From Cupriavidus nantongensis (GTDB lineage Bacteria > Pseudomonadota > Gammaproteobacteria > Burkholderiales > Burkholderiaceae), in NCBI RefSeq assembly GCF_001598055.1, contig NZ_CP014844.1, positions 248,001 through 312,000 of the forward strand: a DNA stretch of 64,000 nt. Direction: 5' to 3'. Position numbers and translations under genes: made by a program. The notes below the pieces were generated by a model. It did no database searches. It was given only the letters and a program-made list of their open reading frames with translations, and was not told the origin of the DNA. Of this stretch, positions 46,933 to 55,745 are shown piece after piece (positions within the stretch are counted from its first letter, which is position 1; each line of letters opens with the position of its first letter).

Positions 46933-49722
46933 ATGACGCCGGAAATCAAGGCCCGTCAACAGATCGACCAAAAGCTCAACCAAGCCGGCTGGGTAGTTCA
47001 GGACTTAAACCAGATCGACCTGTCTGCGGGTGTTGGTGTAGCCGTGCGCGAGTACCCCACGGATACAGGTCCGGCTGACTACGTGCTCTTCATCAATCGC
47101 ACCGCCTGCGGAGTGATCGAAGCGAAGAAGGACAACGCCGGTGAAAACCTCACTGTGGCGGAGAGCCAGACCGAGCGCTACGCCACCGCCAACCTCAAAT
47201 GGCGTAAGGGCAACATCCCGCTTCGCTTTCTTTTTGAAGCCACGGGCCAGATCATCCGCTTCACTGACAACGCCGATCCCGCGCCCCGCTCGCGCGAGCT
47301 TTCCCACTTCTTCAGGCCTGAGCAGCTTGCTGCATGGCTTGCGCAGCCAGACGCCCTTCGTCGCCGCCTCGTCGACAGCATGCCGGTGCTGTCCGAGCGC
47401 AATCTGCGCGACTGCCAGATCGGCGCTGTGACCGGACTGGAGAAGTCGCTGGCACAAAACAAGCCACGCGCCTTGATCCACATGGCCACCGGTGCAGGCA
47501 AGACCTTCACTGCTATTACCGCCGTCTACCGTCTGCTCAAGTTCGGAGGTGCGAAGCGCATCCTCTTCCTTGTCGACACGCGCAACCTTGGAAAGCAGGC
47601 GCACCAGGAGTTCATGGCCTACACGCCGCCGGACGACGGCCGCAAGTTCACCGAGCTGTATAACGTACAGAGGCTGGCCTCTGCCAGCATCGACCCGCAT
47701 GCGCAAGTCTGCATTAGTACCATCCAGCGCATGTACTCCATACTCTCCGGCGAACCCATCGACGAGTCCGCCGAAGACATATCGCTCAACGAGGTGCAGC
47801 AAACCGTCAAGCAGGAAAAGCTTGTTCGCTACAATCCGACCATTCCGGTCGAAGAATTTGACTTCATCATCATCGACGAGTGCCACCGCAGCATTTACAA
47901 CCTGTGGAAGCAGGTGCTCGATTACTTTGACGCCTTCTTGATCGGCCTTACCGCCACGCCCGACAAGCGCACCTTCGGCTTTTTCAACGAGAACATCGTT
48001 GCGGAATACAGCTATGAAGACTCCGTCGCTGATGGTGTCAACGTCGGCTATGACGTCTTCGAGATCGTTACCGAAATCACACAGAAAGGCGCTGAACTCA
48101 AGGCCAAAGAGTGGGTGGACCATCGAGACCGCCAGACGCGCAAAAAGCGCTGGGGAGAAACGGAAGAAGACAATGTCTATACCGGCAAGGAGCTGGATCG
48201 CTCAGTGGTCAACACAAGCCAGATCCGCCGGGTCATTCAAGCCATGAAAACTGCGGTAGAGACCCATATCTTCGCTGCGCGCAAGGAAACGCCTAAGACC
48301 CTGATTTTTGCGAAGACCGACAGCCACGCCGACGACATCATCAACATCGTGCGTGAGGTCTATGGTCAAGGCAACGCCTTTTGCAAGAAGGTCACCTATC
48401 GCGCTGAGGAAGACGCCGACAGCATCCTCAGCAGCTTCCGGAATGACTACAACCCCCGCATTGCCGTTACGGTGGACATGATAGCCACCGGCACCGACGT
48501 AAAGCCTCTGGAGGTGCTGCTCTTCATGCGGGACGTGCGCAGCAAGGGCTATTATGAGCAGATGAAAGGCCGCGGCGTGCGCAGCCTCGATGCGGACAGC
48601 CTCAAGCGCGTGAGCAACAGTGCCGAAGGCGCAAAGACGCGCTTTGTGCTAATCGATGCCGTGGGCGTTGAAAAATCCTGCAAGACCGAAAGCCGTCCAC
48701 TGGAAAAGAAGCCCGGCATCGCGCTCAAGGACCTGTTGCAAGGCGTGGCCATGGGAAGCCGCGACGACGACACTGTGTTATCGCTGGCCAACCGCCTCGT
48801 GCGCCTTAACAAGCAGCTCGACGACAAGGCGAAAGCGCGCATCGAGAAGCTCAGCGGCGGCATCCCTGTCGGCGAGTTGGGCAAGGCGCTCATCACTGCG
48901 CTGGACCCGGACGCCATCGTGCAAACTGCACTCGCCGCAGCCAAGGCCAACGGCATTACCCGCAGCGAAGACACGCTGCTGCCGAAAGAAATCGAAGCCG
49001 CCCGCGCCAGCCGCGTGGCCGCCGCCTGCGCGCCGTTCGACAAGCCCGAACTGCGCGATGAAATCGAAAGCGCCCGCCGCGATCGCGAGCAAGTCATCGA
49101 CCATATCAATCTTGATCAGGTCACCTTCTCGGGCTTCTCGGATCAAGCTGAAGCTCAGAACAAGATGGTGGTCCAAACCTTTGCAAATTTTATCCGCCAG
49201 CACAAGGACGAGATCGCCGCACTGCGCTTCTTCTACCAGCAGCCCTACCAGCGCCGCGCACTTACCTTCCGGATGATCGAAGAGTTGCACGAGCACCTGA
49301 GCCGACCGCCGCTGATGCTAACCACCGAACGCTTGTGGAGCGCTTATGCCCGATTGCAGGGGGGGCAAGTGAAAGGAGCAACGATCCGCCGCCAGCTTAC
49401 CGATCTGGTCAGCCTCCTGCGCTTCGCTTTGGGGCTGGATGGCGAGGGCGCGGAGCTCAAGCCCTTTGCAGACGAGGTGGACCGCCGCTTCCAGGCCTGG
49501 ATCTTCCGCCATAACGCGCAACGCGGCACGTCGTTTACGCCGGAGCAGACCGAATGGCTTCGGCTAATGAAGGACCACATTGCGAGTTCATGCTCGATCT
49601 CGCGCGAGGATTTTGATTATGCCGAACTCGCCGACAAGGGTGGTCTGCAGAGGGCTTGGGGTCTTTTTGGCAGTGAGCTGGATACGCTGATGAATGAGAT
49701 GAATGAGGAGTTGGTAGCGTGA
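46933..49722 (+). CDS. hsdR: Type I restriction-modification system, endonuclease subunit HsdR
   Basis: ATP-dependent translocase and nuclease of a type I system, 929 residues. The N-terminal nuclease has a PD-(D/E)xK pattern: Asp49 in GPADY, then GVIEAKK (Glu63, Lys65). Superfamily 2 helicase motifs follow: Walker A ATGAGKT at 185-191, DECH at 315-318, TAT at 340-342, and motif VI region YYEQMKGRGVR. The C-terminal helical part binds the HsdM/HsdS complex. ATG 46933 follows GAGGGATATCC. It opens a five-gene chain in which every junction overlaps or nearly does; its stop overlaps the hsdS GTG. Confidence 0.95.
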   Translation: MTPEIKARQQIDQKLNQAGWVVQDLNQIDLSAGVGVAVREYPTDTGPADYVLFINRTACGVIEAKKDNAGENLTVAESQTERYATANLKWRKGNIPLRFLFEATGQIIRFTDNADPAPRSRELSHFFRPEQLAAWLAQPDALRRRLVDSMPVLSERNLRDCQIGAVTGLEKSLAQNKPRALIHMATGAGKTFTAITAVYRLLKFGGAKRILFLVDTRNLGKQAHQEFMAYTPPDDGRKFTELYNVQRLASASIDPHAQVCISTIQRMYSILSGEPIDESAEDISLNEVQQTVKQEKLVRYNPTIPVEEFDFIIIDECHRSIYNLWKQVLDYFDAFLIGLTATPDKRTFGFFNENIVAEYSYEDSVADGVNVGYDVFEIVTEITQKGAELKAKEWVDHRDRQTRKKRWGETEEDNVYTGKELDRSVVNTSQIRRVIQAMKTAVETHIFAARKETPKTLIFAKTDSHADDIINIVREVYGQGNAFCKKVTYRAEEDADSILSSFRNDYNPRIAVTVDMIATGTDVKPLEVLLFMRDVRSKGYYEQMKGRGVRSLDADSLKRVSNSAEGAKTRFVLIDAVGVEKSCKTESRPLEKKPGIALKDLLQGVAMGSRDDDTVLSLANRLVRLNKQLDDKAKARIEKLSGGIPVGELGKALITALDPDAIVQTALAAAKANGITRSEDTLLPKEIEAARASRVAAACAPFDKPELRDEIESARRDREQVIDHINLDQVTFSGFSDQAEAQNKMVVQTFANFIRQHKDEIAALRFFYQQPYQRRALTFRMIEELHEHLSRPPLMLTTERLWSAYARLQGGQVKGATIRRQLTDLVSLLRFALGLDGEGAELKPFADEVDRRFQAWIFRHNAQRGTSFTPEQTEWLRLMKDHIASSCSISREDFDYAELADKGGLQRAWGLFGSELDTLMNEMNEELVA

Positions 49723-51527
49723 GCCAAGAAGCTGATCTGCCAAACGGATGGATCGAAGTTGAGTTTGGCGAACTTTTCGTTCATCCGGGCGACGATGTTG
49801 TTGATGGTCCTTTTGGCTCGAATTTGAAGGCGAGCGAGTATGTTTCGGCCGGCATTCCTATCGCCCGACTTCAGAACATTGATCGGAATCGGTTCGTCGC
49901 CAAGAACATTCAGTTCGTGACTTTGGAGAAGGCTGACGAGCTGGAGCGGCATACGTTCATGCCCAACGACATACTCATCACAAAGCTCGGTGACCCTCTA
50001 GGCAAAGCGTGTCTAGCACCGTCCAACATCCCGACGGGTGTGCTTGTCGCAGATGTTGTTAGAGCTCGCGTAACCCATTGCTGGGCTGATGTGAGCTTTC
50101 TTTGCCATCAAATCAATTCGGATAACGTTGTAGATCAGTTCAAAGAGCAAACCAAAGGCACGACGCGGCCTCGTGTCAATCTCACCAAAATTAGGGCTTT
50201 GAGAATGCGCCTCGCCCCTATGGCGGAGCAGGCCCGCATCGTCGCCAAGCTCGAAGAACTGCTGTCTGAACTCGACGTCGGCGTAGCAGAGCTGAAGGCT
50301 GCTCAGAAGAAGCTGCGGCAATACCGCAAGTCCCTGCTCAAGGCAGCCGTTGAAGGTACGCTCACTGCCCCGTGGCGCGAAGCACAGCGCGAGCTCGCCG
50401 CTGCCACCGAAACAGGCGCCCAACTGCTGGAACGCATTCTCACCGAGCGCCGCACCCGATGGGAAGCCAAGCAACTCGCCAAATTCAAGGAACAAGGCAA
50501 ACTCCCCCCCAATGACTGGCAAAAGAAATATCCTGACCCAGTGCAGCCGAATACCACCGATTTGCCGGTACTTCCGGAGGGATGGGCGTGGGCGAGTGTG
50601 GATCAGGCTGGAGACGTTCAGCTAGGTCGGCAACGGGCCCCGCAGTTTCACAGTGGCCCCAACATGGTTCCGTACCTGCGCGTTGCCAACGTTTTTGAAG
50701 ATCGCATTGATATCTCTGACGTGAAGGAGATGCACTTTTCTGCGGAAGACGAAGAGACGTTCAAGTTGGGCCACAACGACATTCTGCTCAATGAGGGGCA
50801 GAGTTTGGAATTGGTAGGCCGCCCCGCGATTTATAGGAATGAGCTTCCAAGGGCGTGCTTTACAAACACGCTTATTCGGTTCCGCACCGAAGCATCAGTT
50901 ATTCCAGACTTTGCGTTGATCCTGTTCCGGCATTACATGCACTCGGGTCGCTTCCGAAGAATTGCAAAGATCACAACCAACATTGCGCACTTGGGCGCCG
51001 GGCGGTTTGCTGAATTGGAGTTCCCTCTGCCGAGTAACGTGGAACAAGCGGAGATAGTCCGGCGGCTTTCGGATCAGTTCGCTCAGATCGCGGAGCAAGA
51101 GGCCGCCATTGAGCGTGGACTAATGCAATCCATAGCCCAACGCCAAAACATTCTCCGCGCTGCCTTCGCCGGCCAGTTGGTACCGCAAGACCCGAATGAC
51201 GAGCACGCCAGTGTGTTGCTTGAACGCATCCGCGCCGAGAGGGCAGAACGTGCCAAACAGCCAAAGACCCGTAAGACCAAACAGAAAAAGGAGATCGCCG
51301 CCGTGGTGAGCCAATTGATCGACGTGCTCGCCGAAGCAGGCGACTGGGTGCCGGCGCAAGAGGCTTTTCGACGCTGTGGTGTTTCCGATGGCGCGTTAAC
51401 TGACCAGATCGAAACGCTCTTCGCCGAGCTGCGCGCGCTGGACAAGGCGGGCCGCTTGGCCGTCGAGCCAGTGGCCGATGAGCAAGGCCGCAAGCTATAT
51501 GACAAGCTGAAACTGCTAGAGGTTTGA
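49719..51527 (+). CDS. hsdS: Type I restriction-modification system, specificity subunit HsdS
   Basis: Determines the DNA target of the complex. 602 residues, longer than the usual 400-460. Two target-recognition domains are separated by the conserved helical spacer EQARIVAKLEELLSELDVGV; the second helical repeat is EQAEIVRRLSDQFAQIAEQE followed by AAIERGLMQSIAQRQ. After it comes a basic linker (KQPKTRKTKQKKE) and an extra C-terminal domain of about 80 residues that looks like a small winged helix, not usual in HsdS. The GTG start overlaps the hsdR stop (GTGA). The target sequence cannot be predicted. Confidence 0.92.
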   Translation: MSQEADLPNGWIEVEFGELFVHPGDDVVDGPFGSNLKASEYVSAGIPIARLQNIDRNRFVAKNIQFVTLEKADELERHTFMPNDILITKLGDPLGKACLAPSNIPTGVLVADVVRARVTHCWADVSFLCHQINSDNVVDQFKEQTKGTTRPRVNLTKIRALRMRLAPMAEQARIVAKLEELLSELDVGVAELKAAQKKLRQYRKSLLKAAVEGTLTAPWREAQRELAAATETGAQLLERILTERRTRWEAKQLAKFKEQGKLPPNDWQKKYPDPVQPNTTDLPVLPEGWAWASVDQAGDVQLGRQRAPQFHSGPNMVPYLRVANVFEDRIDISDVKEMHFSAEDEETFKLGHNDILLNEGQSLELVGRPAIYRNELPRACFTNTLIRFRTEASVIPDFALILFRHYMHSGRFRRIAKITTNIAHLGAGRFAELEFPLPSNVEQAEIVRRLSDQFAQIAEQEAAIERGLMQSIAQRQNILRAAFAGQLVPQDPNDEHASVLLERIRAERAERAKQPKTRKTKQKKEIAAVVSQLIDVLAEAGDWVPAQEAFRRCGVSDGALTDQIETLFAELRALDKAGRLAVEPVADEQGRKLYDKLKLLEV

Positions 51528-51529
51528 GC

Positions 51530-53248
51530 ATGCGCCTGGACAAATTCACCATCGGAAGCGCAAAGGACAGCCCCACGCACCAGTTCAAAAACTTGAAGAA
51601 TGTCACCATCGACTTCGATCAAGACCATTGGGTCACGGTAGTCATCGGTTGGAACGGTACTGGTAAGTCGAATGTGCTGGAAGCGCTGGCCATCATCTTC
51701 CGCGACCTGATTACCTACAAAGGGATGTCGGCGGAGAAGCGAAAGGAGGTTCCTCGATTCGCATTCAAGCTTTCGTACCGCATGGGTGCCGGCGAGAACT
51801 TGCGCTACGTCCACATCGACGCAGATCCAGATCGTGAAAAGGAAGCGTTTCTTATTCGCGTCGCTGATGCCAAGAAAATTGGACGAAACGACCTAGTCGA
51901 CAGAGCTCTGGACTTTGGTAATGATGCGCATAAAACACCGCAGGGCGAGCCAATCAAGCTCACGGCCTTCCTAAATGGCGAGGCCGAGTATCTGCCTCGC
52001 TATGTGTTCAGCTACTACTCGGGCGAGAGCTCGCGCATGCAAGAAGTATTTGAACCATATCTAAAGGATTACTACCAGAACCTAGTGACATCGAAGGTCG
52101 ATCCGGCGCCAAAGCGACTCTTCTATGCATTGCCGGTTCACAGTCAGTTCGTACTTCTGGCGTTTCTGATCCAAACAGACCAGAAGGTAAAGGACTTCCT
52201 GGAGCAAGAGCTGGGCATTGACCCTGATAGTGGGATCGAGTCCGTTCTCTTTGTCTTGCGCGAGCCCCCTTGGAGCTCGAGAGAGGGCGACCCCAGATTC
52301 TGGTTCGCGAGAGGCCTGGTTCAGCGATTCTTAGATCGCCTCATGACGGTGTCGCTGGCGCCAATCACGATAAAGAGGAGGTTGAAGAAGTCGATCTGGA
52401 ACAAGAATCAATCGGCGCATGAGTACAAGTATTTGTTCGTCAAGGATGTGGAGTCGCTTAGGGCCTTTGTAGGAAGCCAACCTGCCAACGAATTTTTCCG
52501 CGACTTGGAAAGTACCTACGTCTCTGAACTCATCGAAGAAATCCGCATCAGGGTGCGTTTGAAGAAGAACGATGGCAGCGTGACCTTCCGAGAACTCAGC
52601 GAAGGCGAACAGCAACTGCTTACCGTGTTGGGACTGTTGCGCTTTACCGCCGAGGAAGAAAGCTTGTTCTTGTTAGACGAGCCAGACACGCATTTAAACC
52701 CACGATGGTGTGTGAAGTACTTGAACTACCTCAAGTCATTTGTCGGACAGAACACTGATGACCAGGACAACAGCCACATCGTTCTGACAACTCACAACCC
52801 CTTGGCCATTGCGGAGCTGGTGAGGGAGCAGGTGCAGATCTTATATCGGCAAGTAGGTTCCCACACAGTGCATGCCGAGAACCCTGCTGTTGACCCAAAG
52901 GGCATGGGCTTCGCCGGCATTGTGACCAGCGAGATGTTTGGCTTGGGTTCAAGCTTGGATAGGGCCACGAATGAAGACTTGATCGCCTTGCATCAACTCT
53001 CTACGCAGCGGCAGCCTCTTTGCGATGCTGATCGCGACAGATTGGTCGAGATCCGGCAGCGCCTCGAAGGCTTGGACTTCAACTTCGCCTCGCGAGATCG
53101 GCTTGAGCAAGAGTATGTACGCGCCAGATTTGATCTGACCGCGGATGGTGCAATTGATGGCGCCATCGTCACTCCCGAGAACAAGCAGAAAGCTCTCGAC
53201 GCCTTGGTGCAAAGCCTGCTTCACGGCTTGCAGGAGGGTAAAGATTGA
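51530..53248 (+). CDS. ABC/SMC-like AAA ATPase, PtuA (Septu)-like, inside the hsd operon
   Basis: ATPase of 572 residues of the AAA_21/OLD-like ABC class. Walker A GWNGTGKS at 40-47; an ABC-signature-like ELSEGEQQLL at 355-364; Walker B with D-loop LFLLDEPDTHLNP at 379-391; the switch His in LTTHNPL at 419-425. Between Walker A and the signature lie about 300 residues of helical insert. No TOPRIM domain and no Zn-hook CxxC are present, so it is neither a full OLD nuclease nor RloC. ATG 51530 is three bases after the hsdS stop. Its stop overlaps the TTG of the HNH gene, so the two are a translational pair. An ATPase with an HNH partner is the layout of Septu (PtuA/PtuB). Direct assignment to PtuA is an inference. 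Confidence 0.82.
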   Translation: MRLDKFTIGSAKDSPTHQFKNLKNVTIDFDQDHWVTVVIGWNGTGKSNVLEALAIIFRDLITYKGMSAEKRKEVPRFAFKLSYRMGAGENLRYVHIDADPDREKEAFLIRVADAKKIGRNDLVDRALDFGNDAHKTPQGEPIKLTAFLNGEAEYLPRYVFSYYSGESSRMQEVFEPYLKDYYQNLVTSKVDPAPKRLFYALPVHSQFVLLAFLIQTDQKVKDFLEQELGIDPDSGIESVLFVLREPPWSSREGDPRFWFARGLVQRFLDRLMTVSLAPITIKRRLKKSIWNKNQSAHEYKYLFVKDVESLRAFVGSQPANEFFRDLESTYVSELIEEIRIRVRLKKNDGSVTFRELSEGEQQLLTVLGLLRFTAEEESLFLLDEPDTHLNPRWCVKYLNYLKSFVGQNTDDQDNSHIVLTTHNPLAIAELVREQVQILYRQVGSHTVHAENPAVDPKGMGFAGIVTSEMFGLGSSLDRATNEDLIALHQLSTQRQPLCDADRDRLVEIRQRLEGLDFNFASRDRLEQEYVRARFDLTADGAIDGAIVTPENKQKALDALVQSLLHGLQEGKD

Positions 53249-54033
53249 GATTCGTTCAGGTTCCACTGCCCTCCCATCCACCAAAACGGTGGCTTACGAT
53301 TGCTGCCGCCAGGATCGCGGCCGTTGGCGCATGCCCTACACATGACATTCGGTCGACCTATATCAAGAAGCACACCAGCTGGGGGCAGCTGAAGAAGTGG
53401 CTTTCCCAGGTCAGTCATTACAAGTGCTGGTACTGCGAAGCAAAAAGTAATCGAGCGCCATTTGACGTTGATCACTTTCGGCCGAAGTTGGGAATCACGG
53501 TCGACGGCGTTGAGCTTGCAGGACACGAGGGGTATTACTGGCTGGCTTATGAGTGGAGGAACTTTCGCCTTTCTTGCCAAAGGTGCAATCGACCCGAGAA
53601 GGATGAGGCTGATGTCTTGCATGGAAAGGCGAACGAGTTTCCGGTTCGGGATGAAGCACATCGGTGCACACTGCCGACAGCGCTTCTGACCACCGAGGAG
53701 CCAAGGCTCTTGGATCCGTGCAATGAAGCCGACTGTGAGTTGTTGGCGCACGGTGTCGATGGAGAGGTCAAACCTCTTGCCTTAACTGGTACTTGGGACA
53801 ACCAACGCGCGCGGTACACGATTGACCGGCTTGGATTCAATGACTGGAATACACCGGAGACAAAGAAGAACTCCTGGCGTCTGCTGGATGATCTGATTCG
53901 CCTGGCTGGACATCACCCCGCAGTCGTCGCGCATTTGCAAGAGCACTTATCTACGGACCACGAATACTCAAGTTTCTTCCGATCTGCGATCGGCACACAT
54001 CGTGACAAGGCTTGGGTAGAAGCACTTCTATGA
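53245..54033 (+). CDS. HNH nuclease, PtuB (Septu)/TIGR02646-like
   Basis: Predicted nuclease of 262 residues. An HNH zinc-finger core: CWYC at 61-64, DVDHFRPK with the catalytic Asp76-His77, and LSCQRCN at 109-115. The spacing and the HFRPK...YYWLAYEWRNF pattern match my memory of TIGR02646, the PtuB/retron-associated HNH group. The start is a TTG at 53245, which overlaps the ATPase stop (TTGA) and is preceded by a strong AGGAGGG at 53232-53238; no ATG is available before the core. Its stop overlaps hsdM (ATGA). It probably cleaves nucleic acid when the ATPase senses a phage signal. Confidence 0.8.
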   Translation: MRFVQVPLPSHPPKRWLTIAAARIAAVGACPTHDIRSTYIKKHTSWGQLKKWLSQVSHYKCWYCEAKSNRAPFDVDHFRPKLGITVDGVELAGHEGYYWLAYEWRNFRLSCQRCNRPEKDEADVLHGKANEFPVRDEAHRCTLPTALLTTEEPRLLDPCNEADCELLAHGVDGEVKPLALTGTWDNQRARYTIDRLGFNDWNTPETKKNSWRLLDDLIRLAGHHPAVVAHLQEHLSTDHEYSSFFRSAIGTHRDKAWVEALL

Positions 54034-55490
54034 ACACATCATCCCTCATCCAGAAAGTTTGGAACTTCTGCCACACCCTGCGTGACGACGGTGTGAGCTA
54101 TGGCGACTATCTGGAGCAGCTCACCTACCTGCTGTTCCTGAAAATGGCACATGAATATGCCCGGGAGCCCTACAACCGCAACACGCGCATCCCGAAGGGC
54201 CATGATTGGGCCAGCCTGCGCAGCAAAACCGGCGAGCCGCTTGAAGCTCACTACCTGGCCACGCTGCACAAGCTGGGACAGGGCACGGGCATGCTGGGCG
54301 CCATCTTCTTCAAAGCGCAAAACAAGATTCAGGACCCGGCCAAGCTTTCGCGCCTGGTGCAGATGATCGACGAACAAAGCTGGGTGGGTATGGACGCCGA
54401 CACCAAGGGCGATCTCTATGAGGGCCTGTTGCAGAAGAATGCGGAAGACACCAAGAGCGGTGCTGGCCAGTACTTCACGCCGCGTGCCATCATCCAGGCG
54501 ATGGTGGAGTGCTTGCGCCCGGCTCCTGGGAAGACCATTGCCGACCCGGCCTGCGGCACAGGTGGCTTCTTCCTGGGCGCGTACAACTGGCTGACCCGTC
54601 CCGGTGCCAAGCTGAACAAGCGACAGAAGGAATTCCTGCGCGATTCCACGTTCCAGGGCAACGAAATCGTGGCCAACACGCGCCGCTTGTGCCTGATGAA
54701 CCTGTTTCTGCACAACATCGGCGAATTGGACGGGGAGCCTTCGGTGGATCGTTCAGACGCACTGATTGCCGAGCCCAAGGTGAAAGTGGACTACGTGCTC
54801 GCTAACCCGCCCTTCGGCAAGAAGAGCAGCATGACCATCACCAACGATGAAGGCGAGGAAGACCGTGACGCACTCACCTATGAGCGCCAAGATTTCTGGG
54901 AAACCACGTCGAACAAGCAGCTCAATTTCCTACAGCACATTGTGAGCATGCTGAAGGTGGACGGCAAGGCGGCTGTGGTGCTGCCCGACAACGTGCTATT
55001 CGAGGGCGGCGCCGGTGAAAAGATTCGCCGAAAATTGCTAGAGACCTGCGATGTGCACACCATTCTGCGTTTGCCCACCGGCATTTTCTACGCACAGGGC
55101 GTTAAAGCGAACGTGGTGTTCTTCGACAACGCTCCCAAGGATGGCCGTGTGCACACCAAAGGCGTGTGGTTCTACGACATGCGTACCAACAAGCACTTCA
55201 CACTTAAGACGCGCACGCTCAAGCTGGATGATCTGCAGGACTTCATCGCCTCCTACCACCCTGAGAACCGCCACGAGCGGAAAGAGACCGAGCGTTTCAA
55301 GTTCTACCGGTATGACGAGTTAATCGCCCGAGACAAAGCAAATCTGGATATCTTTTGGCTCAGGGACAATAGCTTGGACAACCTAGATGACCTGCCACCA
55401 CCGGATGTGCTGCAACAGGAAATCATTGAGCATCTGGAAGCTGCGCTGGCGTCTTTCCGGGATGTGGCAGTTGGACTGCAGGGCAATTGA
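54030..55490 (+). CDS. hsdM: Type I restriction-modification system, methyltransferase subunit HsdM
   Basis: Adenine N6 methyltransferase of 486 residues. SAM motif DPACGTGGF at 172-180, preceded by GQYFTPR; catalytic NPPF at 259-262. The N-terminal helical domain (TLRDDGVSYGDYLEQLTYLL) contacts HsdS. ATG 54030 overlaps the HNH stop. It is last in the operon, unusual because hsdM usually precedes hsdS; here the ATPase/HNH pair separates them. After it come 255 bases without a gene. Confidence 0.95.
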   Translation: MNTSSLIQKVWNFCHTLRDDGVSYGDYLEQLTYLLFLKMAHEYAREPYNRNTRIPKGHDWASLRSKTGEPLEAHYLATLHKLGQGTGMLGAIFFKAQNKIQDPAKLSRLVQMIDEQSWVGMDADTKGDLYEGLLQKNAEDTKSGAGQYFTPRAIIQAMVECLRPAPGKTIADPACGTGGFFLGAYNWLTRPGAKLNKRQKEFLRDSTFQGNEIVANTRRLCLMNLFLHNIGELDGEPSVDRSDALIAEPKVKVDYVLANPPFGKKSSMTITNDEGEEDRDALTYERQDFWETTSNKQLNFLQHIVSMLKVDGKAAVVLPDNVLFEGGAGEKIRRKLLETCDVHTILRLPTGIFYAQGVKANVVFFDNAPKDGRVHTKGVWFYDMRTNKHFTLKTRTLKLDDLQDFIASYHPENRHERKETERFKFYRYDELIARDKANLDIFWLRDNSLDNLDDLPPPDVLQQEIIEHLEAALASFRDVAVGLQGN

Positions 55491-55745
55491 ATCTGGTCGC
55501 GCCTTGAGGACGTCTGTAGCAAAATTTGTCAGTGGCCAGCAAGGACAACTAGCACGGTAGTAGTGCTCTGGTTGTCCCAATCATTCCACAGGGGGGACGG
55601 GCGGCAAGCCGCATGCCGGATTTGCATTGGCAAAGAGTCGGCGTGAATATTGAGCGCTGGTAGACTGCCGAAACCAATAAGATCAAAGGCCGCGGACTGG
55701 TTTCCGTCTCGCCCGGCCATTCAGCCTTTTTGACGGGATACGCGT

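Noticed and set aside
51530..53248. RloC or PrrC-type anticodon nuclease in the hsd operon
   Set aside because: The ATPase has no Zn-hook CxxC and no visible anticodon-nuclease domain; the partner is an HNH protein instead.
51530..53248. OLD-family nuclease (Gabija GajA-like)
   Set aside because: No TOPRIM domain follows the ATPase and no helicase partner (GajB) is adjacent.
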